From Phycisphaerae bacterium (GTDB lineage: Bacteria > Planctomycetota > Phycisphaerae > UBA1845): DNA of 64,000 bases. The number at the start of each line of letters is the position of its first letter. Position 1 is the first letter of the stretch. Made by a program: the position numbers and the translations under genes. The DNA lies in assembly GCA_013360585.1 (NCBI GenBank), contig JABWBH010000002.1, positions 1 through 64,000 of the forward strand. Direction: 5' to 3'. The notes under the pieces are model-generated. The model had not been told where the DNA came from, ran no database searches, and saw only the letters and a list, made by a program, of their open reading frames with translations. Of this stretch, positions 8,936-18,078 are shown piece by piece.

Positions 8936-9682
8936 ATGATCTACGCGGCGATGACGTTCTGGATGCTGCTGGTGGTGCTGATGGCGTGGGGGGTGCATCG
9001 GCTTTGGGCGGGCATGATCAAGCCCAAGGTGTTCAACACGCTCCTGCTTCCGGGGACGCTGGCGGCGCAGACGGGACATGTGCTGGGACTGCTGGTCACC
9101 GGGGCGACGATCCGCAACACGACGTTGATCAAGGATGACGAATCCGGCGAGCCTGAGACGACGCCCGATCCCGAGCCGCGCATTCCGGTCATCGGCCCGG
9201 TGATCATCGCGATGCTTCCGCTGCTGGCGTGCGCGGCGGGGGTCTTCCTGGTCACGAAGTTCGTGGCGAATCCGTTTTCGCCGAGCCTTCAATCCGCCGC
9301 GGACGCGACGTTTCCGATGTCGCTCGCGGACGTCTGGGAGCTGCTGCGGAAGCTGATTACGCTGGCGGAGTCGGCGGTCGCGTCGTTGCGGGGCGGGGAT
9401 TTCTCCGGCTGGCGGTACTGGGTTTCCGTGTATCTGATGATCTGCCTGACGATCCGGATGGCGCCGTTTCCCGGTTATCTTCGCGGGTCGCTGGGGGCGA
9501 TCGTCGTGCTGGGCGTGGGGGCGGCGCTGATCACGTCGCTGCTCGACGTGGCCGACCCACGCGTCGTGCAGGGCTGGGCTTTGCTCAACGCCGTCGTGGC
9601 GACGTTGCTGCTGTTGTTGCTGGCGAGCCTGCTGGTGCGGGGGACGGTGGGGTTGGTCCGGGTGCTGCGGTCAGGGGAATGA
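8936..9682 (+). CDS. Polytopic membrane protein of unknown function
   Basis: A 248-residue integral membrane protein with about five or six hydrophobic helices. There is one at the N-terminus (MTFWMLLVVLMAWGVH), one at about residues 80-100 (VIIAMLPLLACAAGVFLV), and three or more in the C-terminal half, including VVATLLLLLLASLLV. A charged, Pro/Glu-rich loop (about residues 63-77) separates the first two. SD GGAGGG lies 7 nt before the ATG. I do not recognise the family; QTGHVLGLLVTGA near residue 45 is the most distinctive stretch. It stands alone on this strand, between accA and the sigma factor. Confidence 0.75.
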   Translation: MIYAAMTFWMLLVVLMAWGVHRLWAGMIKPKVFNTLLLPGTLAAQTGHVLGLLVTGATIRNTTLIKDDESGEPETTPDPEPRIPVIGPVIIAMLPLLACAAGVFLVTKFVANPFSPSLQSAADATFPMSLADVWELLRKLITLAESAVASLRGGDFSGWRYWVSVYLMICLTIRMAPFPGYLRGSLGAIVVLGVGAALITSLLDVADPRVVQGWALLNAVVATLLLLLLASLLVRGTVGLVRVLRSGE

Positions 9683-9751
9683 TCGGATCCGCCCCGCGCG
9701 GAAAAAGGCGAGCCTGATCCTCGTCGTCGCTTAACCGTTGAAAACGGGGTG

Positions 9752-9770
9752 CGCCTCCCTCCGGGAGGCG
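9752..9770 (+). terminator. Possible terminator hairpin after the 8936 gene
   Basis: A perfect 8-bp stem, CGCCTCCC / GGGAGGCG, with loop TCC, followed by AATTTC. The T-tract is weak, so intrinsic termination is only possible. It lies 70 nt after the stop codon of the membrane protein gene. Confidence 0.35.
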
Positions 9771-9812
9771 AATTTCATCTGGAAAAACCGGCATCATCAA
9801 AACCGATCCCGG

Positions 9813-9836
9813 GTTCTTCAACAGGCTGTTAAGAAC
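9813..9836. repeat. Inverted repeat GTTCTT..AACAG/CTGTT..AAGAAC
   Basis: A 24-nt inverted repeat with one unpaired base, between two convergent genes. It could serve as a bidirectional stop signal, although no T-run follows on either strand. Confidence 0.4.
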
Positions 9837-9977
9837 GTCAAGGCGGGGAAACGCTTCTCCCGAATCTCCGCTCGAACCGCGGTCCGTAAGGAAGGTCGTG
9901 GTTCGAGCGGAGACTCAGGAGTCGTTTTTTGCAGCCTCTTCGTTCACCCGCTTCGGATGGATTGTGGCGCCAGGCGA

Positions 9978-11111
9978 TTAACCGGCATGCGCCGCGGCCG
10001 GCAGGCTCGTAGCCCGGCGCGACGCCAGCCGACCCGTCAAACGCGGCGCGGCTGCCCGCCGCACCGTCCTGACCGCCTGAGACGCCGCGATCCTGACCTC
10101 CTCCTGCGCCGAACTGAAGAAGCCGCCGATGTGGCGAAGCCGGTCATACCGGCGCTTGAGGATCGTCTCGATCTTGAGCCGCTTCAGATCCCGAAGCGCG
10201 TCGCACAGACAAGCTTCAAGATTCGCCGCGGCCTGGTCCGGGAAGCGGTGCGCCCCTCCGGCCGGTTCGGGGATGATGTGGTCGATCAGGTTCAGCGCCT
10301 TCAGCGACTTCGAGGTGAGGTTCAGCGCTTCGGCTGCCTGCTTCGCTTTCTCGCCCGTTTTCCAGAGGATCGCCGCGCAGCCTTCCGGCGAGATGACGGA
10401 GTAGAACGAATGCTGGAACATCGCCACGCGGTCACCGACGCCGATGCCCAGCGCTCCGCCGCTTCCACCCTCGCCGATGACCGCGCAGACGATCGGTGTC
10501 CGCAAGCGCGACATCTCAAAAAGGTTGACCGCGATGGCGCTGGCGATCCCGCGCTCCTCCGCCCCGACCCCGGGGTACGCCCCCTGCGTGTCGATCAGAC
10601 ATACGACCGGCAATCCGAACTTCTCCGCCAGCTTCATCTTCGCCAGCGCCTTGCGGTAACCTTCCGGGTGGGCGCAGCCGAAGTTGCACTTAATGCGCTC
10701 TTTGAGGTCGCGCCCCTTGTTGTGCCCGACGAGCATGACCTTGTGACCGCCGAGGCGGGCGAACCCGGTGATGATCGCGTGATCGTCTCCGTGCAGGCGG
10801 TCGCCGTGCAGCTCGCAGAAGTCGCGGAAGATGCGCTGGATGTAATCCGGAACCAGCGGGCGCTTCGGGTGGCGCGCCACCTGCACCGTCTCCCACGGCG
10901 ACAGCGAGGCATACAGCTTGCGGATCGTCTGCCCGAAGCGCTTCGCCTGCCGCGCGACATCCGCCGTCAGATCCCGCCCGGATTCCCGGGCTTCCCGGCG
11001 CATCTGCTCGATGTCGTTGTGAATACGGGCGAGAGGGGCTTCGAACTCAAGAAACCCGACGTTCGCCGCCAGAAGATCCGGCGACTCCGTGTCGATCGTG
11101 GTTGAACTCAT
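9978..11111 (-). CDS. accA: Acetyl-CoA carboxylase carboxyltransferase subunit alpha
   Basis: About 377 residues. With AccD it transfers the carboxyl group from biotin to acetyl-CoA to make malonyl-CoA, the first step of fatty acid synthesis. Diagnostic segments are WETVQVARHPKRP, DYI..IF.DFCELHGDR, GHNKGRD, CAHPEGYRKALAKM, PVVCLIDTQGAYPG, and VIGEGGSGGALGIGVGDRV. The start is ATG 11111, with GAGGAG 12 nt upstream; an earlier in-frame start at 11165 would add 18 residues of intergenic sequence. The C-terminus runs about 45 residues past the usual end, with an Arg/Ala-rich tail of unknown role. No accD is present in the window. Confidence 0.95.
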   Translation of the reverse strand: MSSTTIDTESPDLLAANVGFLEFEAPLARIHNDIEQMRREARESGRDLTADVARQAKRFGQTIRKLYASLSPWETVQVARHPKRPLVPDYIQRIFRDFCELHGDRLHGDDHAIITGFARLGGHKVMLVGHNKGRDLKERIKCNFGCAHPEGYRKALAKMKLAEKFGLPVVCLIDTQGAYPGVGAEERGIASAIAVNLFEMSRLRTPIVCAVIGEGGSGGALGIGVGDRVAMFQHSFYSVISPEGCAAILWKTGEKAKQAAEALNLTSKSLKALNLIDHIIPEPAGGAHRFPDQAAANLEACLCDALRDLKRLKIETILKRRYDRLRHIGGFFSSAQEEVRIAASQAVRTVRRAAAPRLTGRLASRRATSLPAAAHAG

Positions 11112-11442
11112 ATGATAAAGGACTCCTCGTTTCCGAGGTGGGTTGGTGCTGTCGAGAAACATCAAACGTCGCGGACGGTCGGAAACCCGGGCCGCGCCGA
11201 CCCGCCCCCGCCGTCCCGGACTAGCACATACCGCCGGTCACGGTGACACTTCAGCGTACCCTCGTTTGATTCGTTTTCAACCGGTTAAGGTTGCAGCGTG
11301 ACGGACCTGACAATTCATGACGTTGGTAAACGCTATATTTTGTGCCGAGAGAAGTTAAGTGCCACAACTGGGTGGGTGGTCCCAGATCGCCTCGGGTTTC
11401 TTACCCCTGCCGGGAAGTTCGACGCGCGCCCTCGGTCCCTGA
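11112..11442. other. 331-nt intergenic region upstream of accA
   Basis: No gene seen. It must contain the accA promoter on the minus strand, but I find no convincing -35/-10 pair. It is somewhat AT-rich between 11260 and 11360. Confidence 0.4.
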
Positions 11443-12795
11443 CTACGGCGAACCCTCAAGGAGATCCAGCAACGTCGCCGCCCGTTGATGACACCTGTTC
11501 GACTCCGCCCCCCTCGAACGCGCGTCCCGGACCGCGTCGGACAAAGCGGTGATCGCCCGTCCCAGGGCGTCATCGGCCTCGATCAGGCGAACCTGCGACC
11601 GGGTGTCCAGTTCGTCCAGCTTCGGCAGATCCAGCCGGATGCGTGACGCCTGCTGCCGAAGCGCCTTGACCAGCCGGGCGAAATCCCGGCTGGCGCCCGT
11701 GTCCGACTCGGACAGCGCCTTCCCCGCCCGCTCGAGGGCATCGATCGCCCGCGCCACGTCGATCCGTCGGGCTTTTCCGTAGCGCCCCGATGCCGGCAGG
11801 AGACGCTCCGCGGATGCCTTGAAATCCCCCTCGAGGAACACCCGCCCCGCCGTGCTCCCCGCCTCTTCCTTGTTGCCGCGCTCCGTCGAATTCCCCGTCG
11901 AGTCCTCCCGAAAAAGCCACGGCGCCTCGTCAACGCCGGTTGTGCCCTTGCCCACGCCGTCCAGAAAACCCAGCACGTTGTCGCGCAACTCCCGCGCCTC
12001 ATTCGAAACCGGATCAGGAGATGCCGGTTCCGCCCGCGACGGTGCGGGATCAGCAGGTTTTTGCGCGGAAGGGTCGGGGGTTGCGGACTTCGGAGCTCGG
12101 CCGGTCAGCGCAGCGGTCCGAGCGCCGCCTGATTGCTGCGCCGCTGGGGCTGAGTTTGTCAGAGGGGGGGCTTGCGGCCGCAAAGCCGCCTCCAGCGTCA
12201 CCGAGGTTTCATCCGTACCCCCGGGACTCGCTTCGGAAGCCAGCTCGATCACTGTGCCCACCGGCTCATGCCCGGCGGCTTTGATCCTGCGGAGGAACTC
12301 CTGAATGCGGGCCCGAGTCCGCCACGCCGGTCCGCCGACGGTCCAGCGTGCCAGCGATCCGTCCTCCCAGTGCTCCACCCGGCAGGGCGGCTCAACCGCG
12401 ATCGGGCGTTCGACGAAGAAACCGACCTGAAGAACCCCGGTGGCAGGGCGACGATCCTCGCCGCCGGAATCCGCTTCATGCCCTGGCTGGTCGTCCGCCT
12501 CCGCTGGATGCATGATGAACACCGGACCTGCGCCCGGAACCGTCGCACGATATCGAGCGAACTCGGTAAGCGTCCGCCCGAGCGTCCACGGCGGACCGTC
12601 ATGCTCACGCAGGACGACCACGCAGGCGGGACGGTGAAGAAACTCGATCGCCGTCGCGGGAGAGGGCGACGGAGCGGAAGCGTCCTGCTCTACGCCGAGC
12701 GCCGCGAGACCGGAAAGAGGCGCCGTCGGCCCCGCCACGATCGAAACCAGCGAGAGCAACACCCAACATGGGATAACCCGGACGCGGCGTGCCAC
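11443..12795 (-). CDS. Exported protein of unknown function
   Basis: About 450 residues if translation starts at the GTG at 12795. That start puts a signal peptide (WVLLSLVSIVAGPTAP) at the N-terminus; the frame is open further upstream but runs into the neighbouring gene. After the signal there is a globular domain to about residue 200, containing FLHRPACVVVLREHDGPPWTL and VEHWEDGSLARWTVGG. A Pro/Ala/Ser-rich linker (about 215-270) and a helical C-terminal domain follow. I recognise no family. It lies 107 nt downstream of the EEP-fold gene on the same strand, so the pair may be co-transcribed. Confidence 0.6.
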   Translation of the reverse strand: MARRVRVIPCWVLLSLVSIVAGPTAPLSGLAALGVEQDASAPSPSPATAIEFLHRPACVVVLREHDGPPWTLGRTLTEFARYRATVPGAGPVFIMHPAEADDQPGHEADSGGEDRRPATGVLQVGFFVERPIAVEPPCRVEHWEDGSLARWTVGGPAWRTRARIQEFLRRIKAAGHEPVGTVIELASEASPGGTDETSVTLEAALRPQAPPLTNSAPAAQQSGGARTAALTGRAPKSATPDPSAQKPADPAPSRAEPASPDPVSNEARELRDNVLGFLDGVGKGTTGVDEAPWLFREDSTGNSTERGNKEEAGSTAGRVFLEGDFKASAERLLPASGRYGKARRIDVARAIDALERAGKALSESDTGASRDFARLVKALRQQASRIRLDLPKLDELDTRSQVRLIEADDALGRAITALSDAVRDARSRGAESNRCHQRAATLLDLLEGSP

Positions 12796-12902
12796 CGGGC
12801 GCGCACCGGCGCGTTCGCTCGACCCCGCGACATGACCTGCTCCGCAGCCCACCGGACTCTCCGAAGGGACACCGGATATCCTCGCGGCGCGTCGGGCGGC
12901 GG

Positions 12903-14189
12903 TCAATCCGGCGGCGGCAACGCCATCCCGGTCGTGAACCGGGCGCTGACCGGGCAGTGATCCGAACCGATCGTCGCCTCCGTGCCCGCGAGGATCCGGT
13001 ACGACCCCTTTATATACCGCTCGCCCATCGCCGGGGTGCAGAGGATGAAGTCGATCATGCTCCGGTACGGCTCCTTGTTGTACGTCACTTTCGCGTCCGT
13101 CGGCAGTTCGTCCGCGAAACAACGCAACGCCGTCGGACCTTCGCCCACGATGGCCTTCAGCGCGTCACTGTCCCCCGTGTCGTTGAAATCCCCGACGATG
13201 AGGATGCGCGCCGCCGCGTCCGCGGTCAGCCGCTGGTCCAGCAGGCTGCGCACCTTCCGGGCCTCGCCGAGGCGCACCGGTCCGGCGTACTCCCGCCCCT
13301 CGAAATTGCTTTGCAGGTGGACGACCCAGACCTCGAAGGGGTCGCCTCCGGACGGCTCGATGCGGACGCTCAGAAGATCCCGCTTGAAGCGCATCGGCTT
13401 TCCGTCCGATCCCGGAAACGTCACGTGACGGTGGGAGGTCACCTGTCCGACCGGCAGGCGCGACAGCACCGCCACATCGATCCCGCGCGGATCGTTGCCC
13501 TCATTGAGAACGACCTGATAACCGAGATCGACGAGGTAGGCGTCGACGAAGCGCTGGAGGTATTCGCGCGTCTCGACCTCCTGCAGCGCGATCACGTCCG
13601 CGTCCAGCTCGCGGATCGCCTTCGCCGCACGCTCCATCTGGTCCTTCGGTTTCGGTTTCGTGCCCTCGTCCGCACGGTAAGGGTCGTCGAAGTCGTCAAA
13701 CAGATTCAGGATGTTGAACGTGGCGACGGTGACGGCGAACTTCGGCTCGGTGCGGATCGCGCCGGGCACGCGGAACTCCGGCAGCTTTTCGAGGACTTCG
13801 ATCTGCGAGGGGTCGGTCGCCTCGATCTCCGGCCGGCCCCGGTAGGTCTTCACGATGCCGCGCACGCGCACCAGCTTGTCCTGGTACAGCGTCCCCAGGT
13901 CGGGCTTGAACTTTTCCGCCTGCGCCGCGGGAATGACGACGACGAATCCGCCGCGATCTTTCTGAAAGTTGAGGAAGCGCAGCGTCTGCGACTGCCCCAC
14001 CTCGACCACCTTTCCGCAGACGTCCGCCGTCCGTCCGACCACCTTTCCCGCATCTTCCCACGACACGACGGGCAGTCCCTCGTTCGGTCCGAGCTGCCCC
14101 CGGGCGACCGCCGCGATCAGCGTCCCCAGAACAACGCTCGTAATCCGCGAAAACACTTTCCTGTCGTCGCGCGCCTTACCGTCGGTCAT
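12903..14189 (-). CDS. Exported endonuclease/exonuclease/phosphatase-family protein with OB-like N-domain
   Basis: About 428 residues from ATG 14189, where GGAGAG lies 8 nt upstream; the longer open frame is not needed. A signal peptide (SVVLGTLIAAVARG) is followed by an OB-fold-like domain (about 50-140: GKVVGRTADVCGKVVEVG, VRVRGIVKTYRGRPEIEA), as in nucleic-acid-binding secreted nucleases. The C-terminal EEP domain has VATFNILNL, IALQEVE (metal-binding Glu), VVHLQSN, ILIVGDFND and the GSDHCP terminus with its Asp-His pair. All catalytic motifs are present, so it is probably an active exported nuclease or phosphodiesterase. The substrate is unknown. Confidence 0.85.
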   Translation of the reverse strand: MTDGKARDDRKVFSRITSVVLGTLIAAVARGQLGPNEGLPVVSWEDAGKVVGRTADVCGKVVEVGQSQTLRFLNFQKDRGGFVVVIPAAQAEKFKPDLGTLYQDKLVRVRGIVKTYRGRPEIEATDPSQIEVLEKLPEFRVPGAIRTEPKFAVTVATFNILNLFDDFDDPYRADEGTKPKPKDQMERAAKAIRELDADVIALQEVETREYLQRFVDAYLVDLGYQVVLNEGNDPRGIDVAVLSRLPVGQVTSHRHVTFPGSDGKPMRFKRDLLSVRIEPSGGDPFEVWVVHLQSNFEGREYAGPVRLGEARKVRSLLDQRLTADAAARILIVGDFNDTGDSDALKAIVGEGPTALRCFADELPTDAKVTYNKEPYRSMIDFILCTPAMGERYIKGSYRILAGTEATIGSDHCPVSARFTTGMALPPPD

Positions 14190-14681
14190 GTGACATCTCT
14201 CCTTCAAGTTCACGCGACGCAAACGCCTGTCCGCACCGCAGGCGCGCACCGTATGTCTGCGATCGCAAGACGACAAGAGTTTCGTACACGGATCGGTTGG
14301 CCCGATAACAATCCTCCGTTTGGCGAGAAGCGAGTACACACCACCCCATCGTCTTGTGAAATGCGCGACGAACTCTCAATAACCCCTTGATTTTCAACAT
14401 ATTGCATTGAGCTCGCTTTCCACGTGGCGGCGCAATGAGCCACGTCCCGCGCTGACGATCTGCATACCGCCCTCTTTCGGGAGCGAGCCGGTCTTAGCGC
14501 AAAGTTCGCGCTTCTATCGGGGCGCGCTCATGCAACGGCGCGTCGACTCTGGTAACATCCGCGTCGATCGCTGAGCGCGGTCACACGGCGTGCGCGGGTC
14601 GCGGAGAGGCGCCGACCGCCAGTCCTGCAAGGTCACGTCGGTCACAAGGACGCAGGAGTCGGATTTTTCAGGAGGTGGAAC

Positions 14682-16217
14682 ATGCTTCGGAAGGGTTTCT
14701 CAATTCTGGCGGGGGTCGCCCTGGCGGCGCCGCTTTTCGGCGCGGAGGTCGCGCGGGTGGTCAAAACCTATGAAACGGGCACGATCCGCCCGGTGGGGCC
14801 GAACACGGCCTGCTCCGGCGATCAGTTCGTCAACGTCGAGGGCGTCAATAACGGCGACTTCGCGTCGTACGCGGTGATTCGCTTCGACGCCAACGACGTC
14901 CGCGCCGAGTTCGACGCGACGTTCGGCGTCGGAGACTGGTCGGTCAGCGGCGTCGAGCTGCGCCTGGTGCAGACCGGCGCGTCCTTCGCCCTCGACGGGT
15001 TTCTCGATCTCTTTTACAGCACGGACGACCTCACCGACTGCAAGACCAGCAGCAGCCCCCTGAAGCACCCCTTCACCGACGGCGGCGTGGATGATCTCCC
15101 GGTCGAGTTCGTCACCCAGCAGTTCTTCGCGATCGGCGCGGCCGGCGACGTGGATGCGTATGACCTGTCGGGCAGCGCCAGCCTGCTCGCCGACTTGAGC
15201 CCGGGCGGCGACGGCGTCGCCACCATCGTCATCGTCGAGGGCGACCCGGACGTGGCCACCTCGCATCGCGGCCAGAACCCCTTCAACGACCGCACCAACG
15301 GCATCAACTACCTTGCGGCGCAGATCATCGTCACCGCCACGGGCAACGTGGACGCTGCGACGACGATCGCCGTCGAGGCCTCCGCCGATGAGACGGGCAC
15401 GATCCAGGACGCCGGTCCGCGCGGTCCGTGCAACGGCGACCGCTTCTTCAACGTCGAGGGCGCCAACAACGGGACGTTCGCCTCTTACGGCGTGCTCCGC
15501 TTCAACACGGCCGACCTGCGCAACGCGCTGGACTCCGCCTACGGCGCGGGGCAGTGGAGCGTCACGAACGTGTCGCTCGAGCTGGTGCAGGAAGTCGCCG
15601 CGTTCAGCCTCGACGGGTTCGTCGATTACTACTACAGCCCGGACGACGCCGTCGACTGCAAGACCACCAACGGCGGTCTGACCTACCCGTTGTTTGAGAA
15701 CAACATCCCGGACCTGACGGTCGAATTCATCACCCAGCAGTTCTGGGCCGTCGGCGCGACCGGCGACGTGGACACGATCGACCTGTCGGGCAGCGCGTCG
15801 CTGGCGTCGGACCTCGAGAGTGACTCGGCCGTGACGCTGGTGATCAACGAGGGCGACCCGGACGTGGCGGCGACGTGGCGCGGTCAGGCGCCGTTCGGTC
15901 TGGTCCGCCGTGCTCCGCGCCTCGTCGTCACCGCGCAGGGCGGCGGCGGCGGCGGCGGCGATTGCGAAAGCGACGCCTGCAACGGCAACGAGCGCCTCAA
16001 GACCAAGACCAAGGCCCGCGGCTGCGGCTGCCAGGCGAAGATCACCGTCCTCGACGCGACGCCCGGCGCCGTCTACGGCGTGGTCACGCCGAACGGCGAC
16101 TGCGTCCGCAAGGCCGCCAACAGCCGCGGCAAAGTCGTGGTCAAGGAATGCCCGAGCCAGGACGGCACGGCCGAGGTGCCGAGCTGCGGGCTGAGCAAGA
16201 ACGTGGACTGCCTGTAA
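14682..16217 (+). CDS. Secreted two-repeat protein with Cys-rich tail
   Basis: A 511-residue exported protein. The signal peptide ends near GVALAAPLFGA. Two homologous modules of about 190 residues follow, starting at about residues 30 and 230. Each begins with ETGTI, then CSGDQF or CNGDRF, N-V-E-G-x-N-N-G, LDGF.D..YS.DD..DCKT and DLSGSASL. A Gly run (seven glycines) leads to a C-terminal domain with a Lys-rich stretch and five or six cysteines, and a Lys-rich C-terminal domain of similar size closes the 24875 protein. SD AGGAGGT is 6 nt before the ATG. Function unknown; it is probably an envelope or extracellular protein. The first and second modules share enough to indicate internal duplication. 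Confidence 0.75.
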   Translation: MLRKGFSILAGVALAAPLFGAEVARVVKTYETGTIRPVGPNTACSGDQFVNVEGVNNGDFASYAVIRFDANDVRAEFDATFGVGDWSVSGVELRLVQTGASFALDGFLDLFYSTDDLTDCKTSSSPLKHPFTDGGVDDLPVEFVTQQFFAIGAAGDVDAYDLSGSASLLADLSPGGDGVATIVIVEGDPDVATSHRGQNPFNDRTNGINYLAAQIIVTATGNVDAATTIAVEASADETGTIQDAGPRGPCNGDRFFNVEGANNGTFASYGVLRFNTADLRNALDSAYGAGQWSVTNVSLELVQEVAAFSLDGFVDYYYSPDDAVDCKTTNGGLTYPLFENNIPDLTVEFITQQFWAVGATGDVDTIDLSGSASLASDLESDSAVTLVINEGDPDVAATWRGQAPFGLVRRAPRLVVTAQGGGGGGGDCESDACNGNERLKTKTKARGCGCQAKITVLDATPGAVYGVVTPNGDCVRKAANSRGKVVVKECPSQDGTAEVPSCGLSKNVDCL

Positions 16218-16218
16218 G

Positions 16219-16285
16219 ACGCTGTTGCAAAACCGAGCCGCGCCCGTGAGGAAGCGGGCCGTTCATACGGGTTTTGAAACCGCGT
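16219..16285 (+). repeat. 67-nt inverted-repeat element directly after a stop codon
   Basis: The ends, ACGCTGTTGCAAAACC and GGTTTTGAAACCGCGT, are complementary at 14 of 16 positions. The core is GAGCCGCGCCCGTGAGGAAGCGGG. The element starts 1 nt after the TAA of the preceding gene. Related copies follow the genes ending at 24622, 50536 and 62186, and cores repeat at 32900-33040. Confidence 0.6.
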
Positions 16286-16374
16286 GTAAGGCGTATGTTT
16301 TAATAAAGGACGCGTCAAGGGCGTCGGCGATCGCCGTGACGAAGTAACGGCAGCCGGCACTTCAATGCTGAATC

Positions 16375-16733
16375 CGACAGGCGACGCACAGCCCGGCGCG
16401 GCGGCCTTGGATTCGGTGGGCTGAGGATTTACGGCGGCATGAGCGACCCCGGATCGTCTGGTCCGGGGTCGTTCTCCGCCGCGCGGCGGCGCCTCCAGTG
16501 CAGGGGAGAGCGTCGGCGGAACAGCCGGGAAAAATGTCAGAGGCAGGGGAGAGGGGCAGCGCCTTCGGCGCCTGAAAAAAGCTGGCGGATCGGCGAATCC
16601 GTGGTAGGATGGCGCCCGCAAGGCGTCGAGCGGATCGAACCCCGGTCGCGAAGCGGATCGCCGAAGTTGTAAGTTGTATTGGCTGGTTTCGAGAGGGCGG
16701 GACTCTGGAAAAACCGACGGTCAAGCAATCGGT
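16375..16733 (+). repeat. Copy A of a duplicated intergenic module
   Basis: Homologous to 18079-18485. Shared blocks, in order, are: GACAGGCGACGCACA at the left end, a stretch with GATTCGGTG and GGCATGAGCGAC, GGATGGCG followed by CCGCAAG, and a 41-nt block (16693-16733) identical to 18445-18485. Between blocks the two copies have drifted. The module lies between the gene ending at 16217 and the gene at 16821. Confidence 0.7.
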
Positions 16734-16797
16734 TGTGGTGAGTGGAATGACTCTTGCGGGCGGTAGCCCAAGGCGCACGAGTCATGCATGGTTTTGA
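16693..16797 (+). pseudogene. Truncated relative of the 18406 membrane-protein gene
   Basis: This frame reads EGGTLEKPTVKQSV, identical in this stretch to the protein encoded at 18406-18816. It then diverges and stops after 21 further codons, without the membrane helix that follows in the intact copy. It looks like the decayed 5' end of a duplicated gene. It is also possible that the shared stretch is conserved as RNA or regulatory DNA rather than as protein. Confidence 0.4.
16747..16785 (+). promoter_or_regulatory. Structured leader upstream of the 16821 gene
   Basis: An outer stem ATGACTC / GAGTCAT (16747-16753 with 16779-16785) encloses an inner stem GGGC / GCCC (16758-16761 with 16766-16769). 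It ends 21 nt before the SD AAAGGAGG. No known riboswitch consensus was recognised. Confidence 0.35.
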
Positions 16798-16820
16798 GCA
16801 AATCAAAGGAGGTTAAGGAT

Positions 16821-17984
16821 ATGCTTTCTATTGTATTGCGAAAGACAATCCGAAAATCAAACATTCTGGCGGTAGTGTTTGTTTTGGGACTGACGTATAC
16901 AGTAACCGCCCGTGCCGACATCTGTTCGCATGATTACGAAACCAACTGTTTAGACTATCAATGTGGTTTTCCTCCTCCACATGTATGTCTGAATATCGAC
17001 GCCGGTGGACTGGATATAGAACTGACTAGCTCTTGCTCCGTAGTCTACGCCGTCGCTCTCAGTTGGTGTATTAGCAGTGGAAACTGTGATGGTGGTACCG
17101 ATGACTCGGATTCCGAAGCATCTTGCTATGCTGGTCCAACCTCAGCTTACGCATCGGCGCAGGCAGGCTGTCCCAAATGCTGCGAATCCAGCGGAGCGGC
17201 GGCGGAAGCATACGCGGAAGTCGCAAACGACTCCGGTATTACTGTATACCAAGAAACCTGCGCATGCATTGATCCCGATGGGCATTACTGCACATCCACT
17301 GGGGTAGTTGTCTCGGTTGCAAAGACGAAACTCAACTTCTCGGCATCGACGCCAAAGCCCACGCCGCTAGGGATGGAATGGTGCGCGGAATTGGCGATAG
17401 AAGAGTCGGCCCCCGGGACGGATGCTCCGATTATTCAATGGCGAGGTGCACTCGCTTTCAACACGCAAGCGAGCGGGTCGGCTGTCTTGGGCATCGTGTA
17501 CAGCGATCTCGGACTCGCGAGCATTGGTCTTACCGAAGATGAGGGAGTGTGGTCGGGTACGGACAGTTTCCCGGGCGGCACCGGGAATCACGAGATCATT
17601 ACTCTTAAGTTCCTCTACGACAATGATCATATGGATGTGGACGGAAGCGGCCGGTTCAACGGGGACGACGTGGATGAACTCGAGTCGTATCTTGAATCGA
17701 CCGACCCGGAGCTTCTCGAACGTTTCGACTTCAACTCCAGCGGCGACATCGATCAGGAGGACGTGGACGTCCTGGCGGCGCTGGTGGACGCCGGGCTGCA
17801 TGCCGGGGTTTTCGGGGACGCTCTTGGAAACAACGGGACGGTGGACTGCCCGTCGCCCATGTGGGCGGGGCCAACCTTCGGGTACACCCTGGGGCAGGCC
17901 GGGTACAAGATCACGCTCGATTTCGACCTCGATGGCGATACGGACTCGGTAGACGAGGCGGCGTACGAGGCGTTGTGCGATTGA
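16821..17984 (+). CDS. Secreted Cys-rich protein with dockerin-like EF-hand repeats
   Basis: A 387-residue exported protein. A strong SD (AAAGGAGG) precedes ATG 16821. The signal peptide (ILAVVFVLGLTYTVTARA) leads to a Cys-rich domain of about 130 residues with paired cysteines such as GCPKCC and CACIDPDGHYC. The middle part is cohesin-like, with GMEWCAELAIEESAPGTDAPIIQW and LGIVYSDLGLAS. The C-terminal third has calcium-loop motifs, DVDGSGRFNGDDVDEL, DFNSSGDIDQEDVDVL and DFDLDGDTDSVDEAA, in the manner of planctomycete dockerin type I proteins. The first 500 nt use more AT-rich codons than the neighbours. It is flanked by the two copies of the duplicated module. Confidence 0.75.
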   Translation: MLSIVLRKTIRKSNILAVVFVLGLTYTVTARADICSHDYETNCLDYQCGFPPPHVCLNIDAGGLDIELTSSCSVVYAVALSWCISSGNCDGGTDDSDSEASCYAGPTSAYASAQAGCPKCCESSGAAAEAYAEVANDSGITVYQETCACIDPDGHYCTSTGVVVSVAKTKLNFSASTPKPTPLGMEWCAELAIEESAPGTDAPIIQWRGALAFNTQASGSAVLGIVYSDLGLASIGLTEDEGVWSGTDSFPGGTGNHEIITLKFLYDNDHMDVDGSGRFNGDDVDELESYLESTDPELLERFDFNSSGDIDQEDVDVLAALVDAGLHAGVFGDALGNNGTVDCPSPMWAGPTFGYTLGQAGYKITLDFDLDGDTDSVDEAAYEALCD

Positions 17985-18078
17985 CGCGGATATCTCTTGG
18001 AGGGTGGGAACCCTTCCGGTTCGTCTCGATCGGCAAGAAAAGGAACGGCCGCAGTGCCCCCCGCGGCTCCGCGGCCGA

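Noticed and set aside
8195-9292. A 365-codon minus-strand frame overlapping the 8936 gene
   Set aside because: Arg/Pro-rich with no signature, and it overlaps the repeats. The plus-strand frame at 8936 has an SD and clear membrane helices.
9752-9770. A definite intrinsic terminator after the 8936 gene
   Set aside because: The stem is perfect but only a short T-tract (AATTTC) follows. Kept as a low-confidence feature.
16693-16785. A known riboswitch (cobalamin, c-di-GMP, TPP)
   Set aside because: No consensus core of these classes was found in the leader.
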